This document shows, one piece after another, positions 29,812-42,200 of a stretch of 64,000 nucleotides of DNA. Origin of the DNA: Pseudozyma flocculosa PF-1 (taxonomy: Eukaryota > Basidiomycota > Ustilaginomycetes > Ustilaginales > Ustilaginaceae); assembly GCF_000417875.1 (NCBI RefSeq), contig NW_006920871.1:995740-1059739 (forward strand), in the 5' to 3' direction. The position numbers were made by a program, and so were the translations under genes. Under the pieces are notes generated by a model. It was given only the letters and a program-made list of their open reading frames with translations, did not search any database and was not told where the DNA came from. Position 1 is the first letter of the stretch. Each line of letters starts with the position of its first letter.

Positions 29812-32800
29812 GGGAGGGGATGAGGGCGGCAGCGTCGACGACGGAGGAGCCTGCGACTTGATTGCCGCAGGACCATGGAGAGGGTACGGATTTGCTGCAG
29901 CCAGACTGGCTCGAGGGCGTGCGCTCTCTTCGGCGTCGACTGCCGATGGCCGGCGGCGATGAGGCCTACAGGGTGAAGAGGTGCTGGCAGGGTCGGGAGG
30001 CGACGACCGCGGACATGAATATCGTGTATGAGGTCCAGGTCCAGCGCGGCAGAGGCAAGGGCAGCCGACTGGGCGGCAATGAGGTCAGGAGATTGTCGAG
30101 GCGGGGGTCGATGGTTTCCGTGTGCTGGCGGCGTGCAGTGGCTTTTCCCGAAAAGCAGAGCTTGACTTGACTAGAGCGGCATGGTCGGTGCCTATGGTGG
30201 CGGAGAGAGGTGCTAGCAATGGCGGCAGGGCTAGACAGGTAGGCGACTAGTTGCTGGCGTCCGGAAGTAGAGTCGATTGACGGGTCAAGGCACGACGGAG
30301 GCAAAGGAGCGTGGTAGTTCAGTGACGGGTTGCAGTGGGTCGATGGTCTGGTAGTCGGAGGGAGCGTGATGTAGCGGCGAGCACGGGAGGCGGCGGGTGA
30401 CGGTGCCGAGAAGAGGGGCCAACCCGAGCGACGGACAGGGATGGATGATGGTGGTGCAGAGATGGTCCGCAGAGAATGGTGATGAGCCAAGAAGGAGAGA
30501 CAGGCAGGTGACGTGAAGCGCAGGCGGACGGTGCGAGACTCTGTCGATGCGGCAGAAATGGCCAAGAAGGGTGTCGTAGGGACAAGAACAAGACGAGCAG
30601 GGCAGTCGGGAAGCCAGAGGAGAGAGAGGCAGAGGGGGAAAAAGTGAGAGAAGAGAGGGCGACAGACGGGCGAAGGCGAAGAAGGATCTCGACAAGAATC
30701 TCATTTCGACGAGCGGTCAACCGGACGTCGTCGTTGCACCCTGCCTCATAGTTAGGCCAGGCCTGGGCCCCGCCTGCCTCTCTGTTCGGACGGCTTCTGG
30801 TCCTTGATGGCTGGCGGCGGCGGCGGCGACCGGGCAGCATGGCAGGGCAGGCCTGGTATGGCAATAGAGTCAAACGTTGGCCGACCTTGGCCGTCGTCGA
30901 CCCATATGTACATCTGTAGATGTACGCACGCACGCACTGGCACACATGGCCTGGCCAACACGGCTCGGCTCGGTACATGCTGGCGTATTGATTGCTCTGA
31001 CTTACCGTAAGGCAGAAGCCAGCCAAGGTGTGCCCACCACCCCCTTTTTCGACAAGAGGAGAGAGACCAGCCCAGGCCACTGAAGGTAGGTACGTACCGT
31101 ACGATGTGACTTTGGTTTTCACTTTGGCGCCAGGAAGACGCGGCCACGGGAAACCGACCCACGTCGAGCGATACAACAGTAGAGGGCGCAAACGGGGGGA
31201 TCGGCGTATGAAGTCGTTGGCCGCCCGCCTCTAGTACCGTACCCGTAGCAATGAGCATGCGGTGCGGCATGACATGACATGGCATCATGCAGCTGGTGCC
31301 TCTTCCTGCCTGCCTGTGACAGACTATCCTGGACCAAGCAGGAGCTGCGGGGCCTTGGCCACAGGTACAGTAGCACCATCACCTTGGTCCTTGCAGCCAA
31401 GATGACGGCCAACAGCGACGACGGTGACGGGGACAGGCAGCCAAGGCAGGCAGAAGACCCAAGAAGGCCAAAGGCACAGCCCGCCCGGCGATCAAGCGCA
31501 TCGGTGCGGTGTCGACGCGGGCATCGTCGTCGTCGTCGGCCCTTGGACGACGTTGGGTGTATGTTCCGTTTGATCTGATCTGATTCTGATCCTACCTCAT
31601 GTCGCCCTCTCGGCTTGAGCTGTCGGTTGCAGCAACCGAAGCGGCCGCTGGCCTGGCCTGGCCTGGCCTGGCCTGGCTGTGCCCGTACGACGTCGATCCC
31701 CGCTCCGCCCGCGCCCCGCCCGTCAACGGTCGGATCTGTTTGTTGACAAACACCCCTTCGGCAAAGGCGCGAGGGCGTGCCGTCGGGGAGGCGGAGGCGG
31801 TCGACTGACCGACTGAGTTGCAATCGGCCAACACATCAGGAAGTTCAGCCCAGCGGCCAAGCAAGGCAAGGCGGGCGACGACGCGCCTGTCGATCTGTCT
31901 ATCTGTCTGTATGTCTCGTTGGGCTTGCTGCGGTTGGTGCTCGTCCATCTCGAGCGTACCGTACCGGTAGCGCGATCGTGCCATGGTAGTTTCGATCGGT
32001 CCTCGTTTTCGTTGCGCTAGCGTAGGACATCCCCTACGAAAAGACTACAGCAGAGTCTTCCAGGCTCGCACTTCTTGCTTGCTTGCCTGCTTGTCGGACA
32101 TCGTCTGCCGTCCCACGCAGCACGCACCTCGTGCACCTCAGCGTGCTGCACCCATGCAATCCTGCGTTGATTGCGGCCCTGCCACACTAATTGCGGCCGC
32201 GGACTTCGTGTCCGCGTCCATACAGCCGTTGTGTGCGTCGCTCCGCCCTCGACCTCGCCCCTCGCGGCTTGTTTGTCCACGCCCACAAACGCCGACTCTG
32301 CTCGCATGCTTGTGCGATCCCGACGACGTCGACCGGTCCTTGCCCGTAGCTCGCCTACTGTATCGTCGCCAGGCCGGGCCAGACCATCGTGTTCGTGTCC
32401 CCCGTCTCGCCGCGCGATGGCATGCCAGGCCTGATCTGACCTCCAAGGTCGTGACCAGGCCAGGCGTGTCTGGATGCGCTCGATGCCATCGCGTCGCGCC
32501 CGTCCACCTTGCCCGACGACAAGGCGCGCAGCTGTAGCTGGCAGACGAGCCGGACACTCGGTAGCCAGTCAGATTGGACCTTGTGTGGCGGGGCGTGGCG
32601 GGGCGTGGGCGGGGTTCGCGGTCTCATCCCGGCCCTCCAGGCTCCATCCGTCGACGCCTGCATCCTCGTCCGCCCATGAGACGTCCCCACGGGCTCGACT
32701 CGACCATGAACAAGGAAGCAGGATGGGCACCACCGTGCGGGCCTTCCGTCATGGCATGAAACGGTGTGACATCTGAAAGAGGGCCCTCAGCAGGACAGGA

Positions 32801-34318
32801 TAGCACAGGATAGGGGGAGCGGGCGAGTGCCTCCTCGTCAGGGGTCGCGTGCAGGGGCCCACGTACCGCCCCTTCCTTGGCTGCATCGACGAGGTCACAC
32901 ATCGCGTTTCCTTCTCTTCCAAACCTCTGGCAGATCATCTGAGCTGCGGTACGTCGTCCGCCGTCTTCGCTCGCTGTACCGAACGGGTGTAAGGGACGAT
33001 TGGCAAGGGATAGGGCGTAGCGAGGGGGCTGGCGGGCGGCGCCATTGATGCAGAAGTACCCAGTTACGCCGCCGGACGAAGGGCGAGACGAGGCGAGGCG
33101 AGGCGGACAAGCAAGGAGGTGCTCAGCGAGGGTCGTGGGCGGCAACGCGGGCGCCACACGCTATCTCAGCCACCACATCGGGCAGCGCCACGTTCAGACG
33201 AAGCCCCAGACGAGCACCAGGAGCCCCGTTCACGCCAGCTTGACCCTTCCATTCAAGATTCCCTTCTGCGCTGCGCTAGCCCCAGAGGATGTACGGACGT
33301 ACAGTTGTACATCGACCGCCATCGTGGTCCGCGTCCATTCTGGTTCCGCAGCATCGACCAGTTGAAGACCTGTCGCGGCAAAGCAACGGACCCACAGTCC
33401 TGTGTGGATCAGGAAGAAGCGACAGTTTCCCGGCGGCCCGGCCGATACGGATGCCGTCCGAGCAGACGCCTACTGTAAGCTGGATCTGTACGTATCTACA
33501 TACATCCTCAGAGCCAAAGGCAGGCGACATCGCAAAGGCACAGCAGGTCAGTCTGGCAAAGTCGGGCAGAGGCGGCCGTCTCGTGGCTTCCGCGCACGAG
33601 TCTCGTGGCGGGCCTCAATCTTCTCGAGCGCAGGACGAGGTCCGCGGACGTACTGCACAGCACGGTTCCCATGTCCTCGCTCGCTCTTGCATCGCCTGCA
33701 TCTGTTGCGCCCGTCACCAAGGAGGGAGCTGAGAGGTCTCGCTGCAGCAGAGGCATCAGGATCCAGCCCAGCGCGAGCGGACGAAACTCCACACTAGAGA
33801 AAGAGAGGATGCGACCCGGCACCGACAACGACGGGCCGCCGAGAACAACCAGCGAGCATAAGGGGCTAGTGTGGATCTTTGGATCGAATGCGGCCGCAAA
33901 GGCGACGACGGCGACGGCGATGCGCGACTTGTAGTACATAAAGAATAACAACGAGCTACGCTCTTGGACCAGGAAGAGGGGAGAGGACCGACATGGGAAC
34001 ACAGTACACTGGGGTTGGAAGACGGACGGGTCGACGATGGAGCCGGAGCGAGGTAGAGGTAGAGGGAGCGCGAGGGGGCGCTCATGGTTGATGACGACGA
34101 CGACGGGAGGAGACGGTGGTGACGATGACGAGCGACCAGGGACGGAGCGACGGACGAGCCGATGAAGAGCGGGTGAAGGAGGGGAGGGTGGAGGCTTGGT
34201 TCAACCGGCCCCCCAAAGACAGCAGGCAGGGATCAGGCCGAGGGGCAAGCCGGGGAAGCGTGGACAACGCGCGAGGCCCAAGAGGACGACGCCCTGGCGA
34301 CTGCCGCGACCGGCCCCC
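29812..34318. other. 4.5 kb gene-poor stretch
   Basis: The stretch is bounded by the 5' side of the four-TM gene and the 3' end of the kinase gene, both on the minus strand. The first about 900 bases read as a C/T-rich leader on the minus strand (about 30290-30700). The remainder has many short frames without domains. It holds (GGCCT)n at 31650-31676, a second TAGGCCAGGCCTG, and clusters of GTACG/CGTAC words (30900-31240, 33290-33500). A missing 5' exon of the four-TM gene may lie here. Confidence 0.5.
31650..31676. repeat. (GGCCT)n pentanucleotide array
   Basis: Five perfect GGCCT units plus GG lie in intergenic DNA. It is the purest example of the CCTGGC-type words that fill gene-free DNA in this window. 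Confidence 0.9.
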
Positions 34319-36967
34319 TCACCACGGAAACTCGCGCTGCTGGAGGTCAAAGTAGGGGTGGGTGAGGGCCTCTGCCACCTTTATCCGCTTGTTGGGGTCA
34401 AACTCGAGCAGCCGGCGGAGGAGGTGGAGGAAGCGCTGGTTGTGCTTGTTGTGCGTCGCCGACTGCGGCACAATGTCCGACAGCTTCTTCATCTGCCGCA
34501 CGTACCGCCGGCTGTTCTTGGGCGTCTCCTGGTTCGGGTAGTTGAGGTGTCCGCCGCGAAACAGGTCCGGCTTGTACGTCTCGGCCTTGCGCCGGAAGTC
34601 GTCGGGCATGACGCCCAGCACCGCCTCCATCATGGCCAGGTGCTCGAGGTTGTCGTGGGTCTGGAAGAGGGCGTCGCCCGTGTAGAACTCGACCAGGATG
34701 CACCCAATCGACCACGCGTCGCACGGAAACGACCAGCCCATCTGCAGGATGATTTCGGGCGCGCGGTAGTGGCGCGTCGAGACCACCGCAGAGTGGTACT
34801 CGTCGTTGAACGTGGCGCTGCCAAAGTCGATCAGCCGGATGTCGGTGTTCTGCAGCACGTTCTTGCGCTTGGCGTTGGCCCGCCTCGAGCTGAGGTGCAC
34901 GTCAAAGTCGGAGTTGACCAGCAGGATGTTCTCCGGCTTGAGGTCGGTGTGCACCAGGTTGAGCCGGTGCAGGAAGGCGACGCTCTGGAGCAGCTGCTTG
35001 GCAAACCGCCAGATGTGCAGCGGCGGGAAGGGCTTGAAGTGGTTCTCCTTGAGAAAGTCAAACACGCTCTTGCCGAGCAGCTCCGACACGATGCAGACGT
35101 GGTTCTTCCAGCTGAACGTGTCGAGCAGGTGGATGCATTTGCTGAGTGCGCAAGAGGGGCAAGGACCAGGCGATGGTAGGCGGATTGCGGGCGTCAGCAG
35201 GGTCGCACTGGGCTCGCTCATCGAGCAGGTCCATCGGTCCAGCAACGGGCGGAGAGGCACACTCACTTGTCGTTCATCGGGTCGTGCTCCCGCAGCGTCT
35301 TGAGCACCCGGATCTCAATCTGGCTGGCGTCGCGGTATTTTTGGATCGCGCGGATAATCTTGATGGCCACGTACTTGCGCTCCTTGCGGTCAAAGCATTC
35401 GACCACCTTGCCGAACGTCCCTTGCCCGAGCTGGCCCAGGATCTTGTCTGCAGGCAGAGGATCGGAGATGATCGAGGCGGAGCCGAATGGGGGGTAAGAG
35501 TGTCAGCAATCCGGCGGCATGCTTTCTTCGAACATGTGTGCCAGGACGATCAACGACGGCGGCGGCGGCGGCGGCGGCGATACCCACATCGTGACGTGAC
35601 GTTTTCGCCCTCGCGGACGATAAAGTGCCCCTCCTTGTCGTCGACGGGCAGGTTGGCCGCCTGCGCGTTCGCAAACGAGGCCGAGCTTGCATAGGACTGT
35701 GGCAACGCAACAGAGCACGGGAGGGAAGGGAAGGGGCCCAAGGTCAGCGGATCCACCTTGCGTCTGCGATGCGTGCGGCGCGCGGCAGCACTCACCTCGC
35801 GCGCACTCGCGGTGCCGTCGTAACCGAGCTGCTGTCCGGCTGCCGCCGCTGCCGCCGCGTTGCTGGCCGGATCGTAGCGCGCCGCATAGTCGAGCGCCCC
35901 GCTGCTGGCGGGGTAGCCACCTCGGTAGTTGGGATCGACCGCGGGCGCCATCGCGCCGGCGTTGTACGCGGTAGCGGCGCCCGGCATCGTGGCGACAGCA
36001 GCCGGATAGGCGCCGTTGGCAGCCGTGCCGGCGACCGGCGCGATCCCCGGCTGCACCGGATGGCTGCGCTTGCGCCGCTTGGTCGTCGGCCCGGCGACTG
36101 AAGATCCGGCGGGTGGCCCCTGCAACGTGCCCGGCGCCGGCGCGATGAGGTCCGCATCGTGGGGCATGGCAGCGAGGTGGTGGTGTTGTTGGAGGTGGGT
36201 GTCGGGCGCGGTTGGGGGCACGCTGCCCTGCGCCTTGCGCTTGCCCTTGGCTGCCGCAGCTGTCCCATCGTCGGCGTGGTTGGCGGCGCCGTTGTACCGC
36301 GGATCGCCGTAGCCGGGATGGCCATAGGCCGGATGGCCGTTGGCATTGGCGTACGTGTAGTTTTCGAGGCCGTCGGGCCTTAGCGGATGCGAGTCGAGCG
36401 GATTGGCTGGCGGCGGCGAGTCGTCGTCGAGAACAAAGACCTCCTGGACCTGCGTATCGACGCAAGAGGGTGCGCGGCGAGGATCAAGGCGGAGCAGACC
36501 AGAAGAGGGAGAGCGAGGGTCAGCGGGGGGCGGAACGAATGCCATCACGAGAGCAAGGGCTGGAGCAGGGATTCGACGCGACGGGCTCCGGTTCCTTGCA
36601 TCAGCCAGAGTCGGCACGACGGCGATTGACGGCGGCCAGGTGACGGGCTGTGCGTCGTCGAAACGCCCCCAGCTGCGGCAGAGGGCTGGAGCGGCTGGCC
36701 GAGCGACTCGGGCGGAGATCAGACACTCACCTTGCCTCCGATGACCTCGCTAACCGTCGATAGGCCTGGCAATGGACGCGTCGAACGCGTCGAGGTTGGT
36801 CCGGCAGCGCTGCTGGGACCTGGCTGTGGGTAGTTGGGCTGGGGAGGCGGCTGTGGAGGCGCCTGGTGGTGGGCTAGCATGGTTGATGACATGGGTAGGG
36901 GATCGAGCTGGGTCTCTTGGTCCGGAAGGGTGCGCCGTTTCTTGGAGCGGGGTACGACGGTAACCAT
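34319..36967 (-). CDS. KNS1: LAMMER-type dual-specificity protein kinase (Kns1/Lkh1/CLK family)
   Basis: Five exons (36967-36731, 36449-35796, 35696-35588, 35447-35267, 35141-34319) give 667 residues. The N-terminal about 330 residues are disordered (Pro/Ala/Gln/His) with basic patches such as TKRRKRSH, probably nuclear signals. The kinase domain starts RYKILGQLGQGTFGKVVE (about 333-350). It has the ATP-binding lysine in VAIKII (K363), the catalytic loop HTDLKPENIL, the magnesium loop as IDFGSATF, an activation segment STRHYRAPEIIL, and the hallmark EHLAMMEAVLG. The C-terminal lobe ends DPNKRIKVAEALTHPYF. LAMMER kinases phosphorylate SR splicing factors and regulate growth, morphogenesis and TORC1-dependent stress responses. 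The LAMMER motif lacks the usual following Arg (MEAVLG rather than MERILG). All splice junctions are GT-AG and in phase. Confidence 0.95.
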
Positions 36968-39252
36968 GAGTCCGTGCGACGAGGATCAGTGCCGGGCACG
37001 GGCACGAAAGACGAGGACGAGCACGCAGGAGCGGGATCCGGAGGGAGCGTCGCGTGTCGCGACAGGGCGTCCGAGGTGATGAAGGAGGAAGAGACGGGGA
37101 GGGGGCGAAGTGATGCAGAGGCGTCGTTGGACACACGAGAGTGTTCCTAGGTCGAGCTCGACCAAGCGACGGGAGGAAGAAGGGAGCGCGTGGACGAGGG
37201 TATGGTCGGCGGCAGTTTTGCTGTCGCCCCTGTCGGGGTGGACGGCGGTCTCGATTTGTGCAAGGCCGGATGGCTGGCCAGGCGTTGCCAGATCGAGGGG
37301 TTGCACAGCGGCACGCGGGATGGAGGCGGGCTCGCACTGGGGAAAGGGGAAGATGTTACGGCGGCCGCGACTGGCACGACGGGCGTTGAGACCGAGGTTT
37401 TGGTCGGCCGCGTGAAGACTGCCAGAGGAGGGGTCTGCCGGTGGATTTTGAGGGCCGCCGACGGGCTGGGCGTGTCGGACGGACGAGGGTAAAGAGTGTC
37501 CGCGCCTTTTTCCGAGCGCTGGATGCCTCGACGTAAGTTGACTTATTGAGCGGGAGGCGGGCGGGTAGGGATTCCAGCGGCGCGCGATAGACGAGGGGGG
37601 GCGGCGATAGGGCGGATACGAGTAGGCGCGAGGCGCGTTTGATAGAAGGGATACGGTAGGTTGCCGCGAGGGATGCTGACAAGGGCCAGCTCGGGCGGAA
37701 GATGGTGGTGATGGAGGTGATAGAAGAGGTGTCGATGCTGGTGGGGAAGGTGATGATGTCGGTGGTGGTGGTGGTGGCGGCGACGGCGGCGGCGGCGGCG
37801 GTGAGGGCGAGGGCGAGGGCGGGTGAGCGGGTCGGAGGACCGGAGGGGGCGCGAGCGACGTCGGTCGGTAGCTTGCTTGCTTGCTTGGGTTGGGCAGGGC
37901 AGGGCAGGGCAGGGCCGGGCAAAGGTGGGGATTTGAGCGCGCGCCCGAAGCAAAGTGGAGTCGTTGCTGCCTCTCCGTCTGGCCCACAGGCTGTGATGAG
38001 GAAAGGCGGCGAGGCAGCGCCAGCCAGAGAGGCAGCCAAGCGGGCGGGCGAGCCAGACGGCGGCCACGGGCACAGCGACACGCACCGAGCCAGCCAGGCG
38101 GCCACTCGGGCGGGCACTCTGGCGGGCACTCTGGCAGGGCCAACGTGCTTTTTCGCTCGCCCGCCGAGAGCACCGCCGACGCACCGGGGCGAGGGCGGCA
38201 AGCAGCAGGCAGGTAGGCTGGCCGCCAGCCGCAAGCAGCCACCACGCCAGCCAGCCAGCCAGCCAGCCAGCAGATGCGGCCACAGCCAGAGCCCCATCCA
38301 CGACGGCCCCATGCCATCATCATGGTCCTCGAATCCGCGCCCCGCCTCTCGCTGCCCTCTATCTGTCGCTCTCTGGCTGGTTCTTCTCGCTCGCCGTCCT
38401 CGACTTGGTCGTCTGGCTGTTCTACGGTCTCTTGCTGGCTGCCTCTTCGTCGCCAACCCTAGCTGCCTGGCCTGCTCTCGACACCGGATGCTGGATGCTT
38501 TGCTGGCCGGCGACGACGTCCTGATTGTGGCCCTGGCTGGGCGCTGGGCTGGGCTGGCTGGGCACTCGGGCCGCCTCTTTGGCAGCCGCTTGCTGGCTTG
38601 CGCTCGCTCGCTCGCCCGCTCGCTCGCTCTTCGCGTGACCGCCCTCTGCGTTGTGCCGCATTTTCAGCAGGCCACGCCAGCCAGCAAACCTGTTTTTTTT
38701 CTTTCGCCTGGCCCGCTGCCTCCCTCTTTTTGCCCTCTGCCTGGCTCGCTCGTCACCGTGCCGCAGGCTCCCTGCTCTCGACGTCGTCCTCGGGCCTCTC
38801 GCGCGCAAGCAGCTTGAATCCTAGCCTCCAGCCGGCTGCCTCGTCGACGTCGTAGAGCGGCCCGGCTTGGCCTGCCACCGACCTCAAAGGCTCGCCTTGC
38901 TGCTCCACACTCTCTCATTCGCTCCTCCCTGTCGCCCGCAGGGTAGCGCCTCGCCGCAAGGCGACCAGGGACTGCACGCATATGGGCAGCCACCACAGGC
39001 GGCGAGCGGTGGAGGAAGTCCAAGGGCGTCTTATGTAAGCTTCTGTCCTTCGCCGGACGACGGAACTCGGCGTTAACGAGCGAGCCACGGCGGTCGGGCC
39101 AAGAAAAAAAATCGAGAAGAAAATGCCGGGAAAAAGCGCCGCGCCCAACCAACACCTGGCCCCCCCCTCCCCCCACTTCCTTCGGCTCAACACCGACCGA
39201 TCCCCATCAGGTCCACCACCACCACCAACATTACCACCTCATCGACCCCAGC
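36968..39252. promoter_or_regulatory. 2.3 kb divergent region (kinase / TTC27-like gene)
   Basis: This is the longest divergent promoter here. On the kinase side it is a C/T-rich leader on the minus strand (36970-37800). The middle contains GGGCA repeats (37892-37915) and CCAG repeats (38247-38270). The TTC27-side leader includes an AAAAAAAATCGAGAAGAAAA purine run at about 39103-39122. No gene is supported. Confidence 0.5.
38247..38270. repeat. (CCAG)n array
   Basis: Six CCAG units lie in the divergent kinase/TTC27 region. The same unit forms a longer array at 51606-51666. Confidence 0.9.
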
Positions 39253-42200
39253 ATGCCGACCGCCGACATGGAGCGTTCGGTGCAGCTGCCGCACACGCCG
39301 CTCAATCACTTCCTGAAGTCGGCCAAGGCGCGGCTGGCGCAGCACGACGACCTCGACGATGCCGTCTACCTCGTCACCTCGCCCAACCCCACCCTCGACC
39401 AGGTCGTCGCCGCCATCGCCTACGCCTATCTACAGTCGCAGGCGCAGCAGCAGCCAAGATCCTCGAAGCAGTCGCCCTCGTCGTCTTCTTCGACCTCGTC
39501 GCCATCGCCGTCGACCGCAGGGAAAAAGGTCTACATCCCCGTCATCCAGGCAAAGCGCGGCGAGACGCTCGATGCTTCGCTGCCCGACCTCTCGCTCGCG
39601 CTCCAGGCATCCCTCATCGCCCCAGAGAATCTGACTTTCCTCGATGACCAGCCGTGGAGGACCGCCACCGCCTACGGGCGCAACAAGGACGCCATCCTCG
39701 TCGGCGGCACTGCCAAGCTCGCAGCAACACCAGAGTCCATCAATGAGTGGGAAGAGGTCCACGGAATGAGAGTCGTCGGCCTCATCGACTCCGACCTGCC
39801 GCCCACCGAGCTCGCCGAACTCCAAGTCACCATTGTCACGCCAAACTCTGAGGTCAAGGGCACCGACCCAGAGACCGGCCTCGCCTCGCTCGTGGCCCTC
39901 CACTTCAAGACGCAGCTCTCGCACCAGCTCCAGGCGTCCGTCCCTGCCCCCGCCGCTGCCGCCGACAACGACGACGACAAGCAAGACGACGCATCGGCAG
40001 CGTCGGCCGCACTGCTTCCCAAGGAGCTCGCCGATCTCGTCCTGGCAGCCGTCCTCGTCGAGACCGACAACCTGGCCGAGTCCAAGACGTCGTACCTCGA
40101 CGAGGGCGCCATCGGCTTCCTGATGTCCCGATCGTCATTCCACGGTCCACAGGCGCAGGCCACCGCCGACGACGAGGAGCAGGCCTCGGACGCTAAAGGC
40201 CAAGGAGACAACGACGACGACGACGACGACGTCTACGTGCCCACGTTCCCGGACCTCGACTCCTTCTATCGCGCCCTCAAGTCGGCGGCACGGGCAGGGG
40301 CGGCGGGAGCGGCGACGCTGGGTGGCCTCAAGGCCGACGGCGGCGCGGGGCCGGCTCGCCTGCCCACGCACTTTGAGTGGAACCTGATCCACGGCAGCAC
40401 CCTGCCCCTTGTCGAGGGTGCGGACCCGCTTCCCGACTTTGCGCGAAAGGCCATCGTCGGCGACTTTGCCGACATCCTCACCTCGCCCGCCGCACTCAAG
40501 CTGCTGCAGCCGTACGGTGTCGAAGTCGGCAAGGCTGCGGTGGCCGCATCGGCCTCCAACGACGCAAGTGGCAGCGACACCCTGGACCTCAGACGTATTT
40601 CGGTCGCTGATGCCGTCGCGGCCCAGCTGGCGGGCTCCGCATCGCAGGGCGAGCTGCTCTGCATCGCCGTGGCCGCGCTCCACGCCTTTGTGCAGATCAA
40701 CTGGACCGGCCCGGACCTGCCCTCGGACCTGACCCCTTACGCGCTGCTCCGCACGAGCGCCAGCGACTCGTTCCCGCCGCGCAAGGTCGAAGAGGAGGAG
40801 ATGGAGAAGGACGCGCGCAGGATCGGCCGCATCGTCCACCGCGCCTCGCTCGATGCGCTCGTCTTCAAGGGTGAGCCGGCGTACCACCTTTGCCAGTCGC
40901 CCTTCTTCCTCGTCTTTGCCAAGGCCGTACTCGAAGCCCTGTGGCAGAACCGGGGCACCGGCGTCGCGGCGCTCGAGACGCTGCCGTGGTGGAGGCTGCG
41001 GGCCTCGACAGTGCACTCGCATGTCCTCGACGAGCCCGCCAGCTTCGGCAAGTCAGTCTTTGACCCCATCAGCCGGCTCGTCGAGATGCTCGAGGCCAAT
41101 AGGCAGGCGTACGATCTGGCTGCGCCTTCGGCCTCGGCCTCGGCCTCGATGCCGATCTCAACCACGACCCCGGCGCAGCAGCTCGACCCCACCAAGAACC
41201 CATGGGCCTCCCTCAGCGCTCGCCTCGTCCTGGAACGTGGCGTCGCGCTCCAGCGCCTGGGCAACGACCGCGAAGCTTCGGAAAAGTTTGTCGAGGCGGC
41301 CAGGATCAATGGCCTGCGCTATCGCCTCGGCGGCGCGCTCGGAAAGCGCACAAAGTACCAGAAGGAGGCCAAGACGCAGCTGGTGCTGCTGGCCAAGAGC
41401 GCGGTTGTCGACGGCGGCGAGGACGACGAGGACAAGCAGCATCAGCAGCAGGAGGGACAGAACGCGCCGTCGCCGAGCGAGTATGCGGCACCAGAGGCCG
41501 GCGAGGAGAAGCTAGACGACGGCTGGCAGGCCAAGGCGGACCCCAAGGACCAGGTGGCGGGCATGCCGAGCACCTATGCGCTCAACGACGATGTGCTGCT
41601 CGAGCAGACGCAGTTCACCTCGACCTCGGTGGCGGCGTCGGCGTCCGACGACAAGCCCACGTCGGGCGACGCCGACGACCTCGACCAGCTCGACCCCAAC
41701 AGCCAACCGCCGCTGGCGGTGCTGGACCAGTGCACGCTGCTGGCGCTCTGCCTCAACATCCGCAATACGCAGCCGAGCCATGGCCTGACGTCGAACCAGA
41801 TGTCGTCGTTCATCTCGCGCGTCATCTCGCATCCGCGCAACTGGATGGTGCACACCATGTCGCTGCTGCTGCGCGCGCGCCTCGAGGCGACGCGGACGCG
41901 CACCGTGGAGCGCTCGGTGCTGCAGCTGCAGGCGCTCATCGACCAGATGCCAACCAACGACTCGAGCCTCGAGGAGCGCCTCAAGTTCTTCCACGCGCTC
42001 GACCTACCGCCCAAGTGGGAGATGCAGGCGGAGCTGGCACGCCGCTACGCCAGCCTCGGCGTGACGCGCAGCGCCCTCGAAATCTTTGAGCGGATCGAGC
42101 TGTGGGAGGAGGTGGTGCAGTGCCTCGGCCTGCTGGGGCGGCAGCAGGAGGGCGTCGAAATCATCCGCGAGCTGCTCGAGGGCCGCAAGGTCGAGGCCGA

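Noticed and set aside
30285..30704. 139-codon minus-strand frame starting with an ATG and Ser/Leu/Pro-rich
   Set aside because: Typical of the C/T-rich leaders in this window; it could be an upstream ORF or a 5' exon of the four-TM gene, but nothing supports it as a separate protein.
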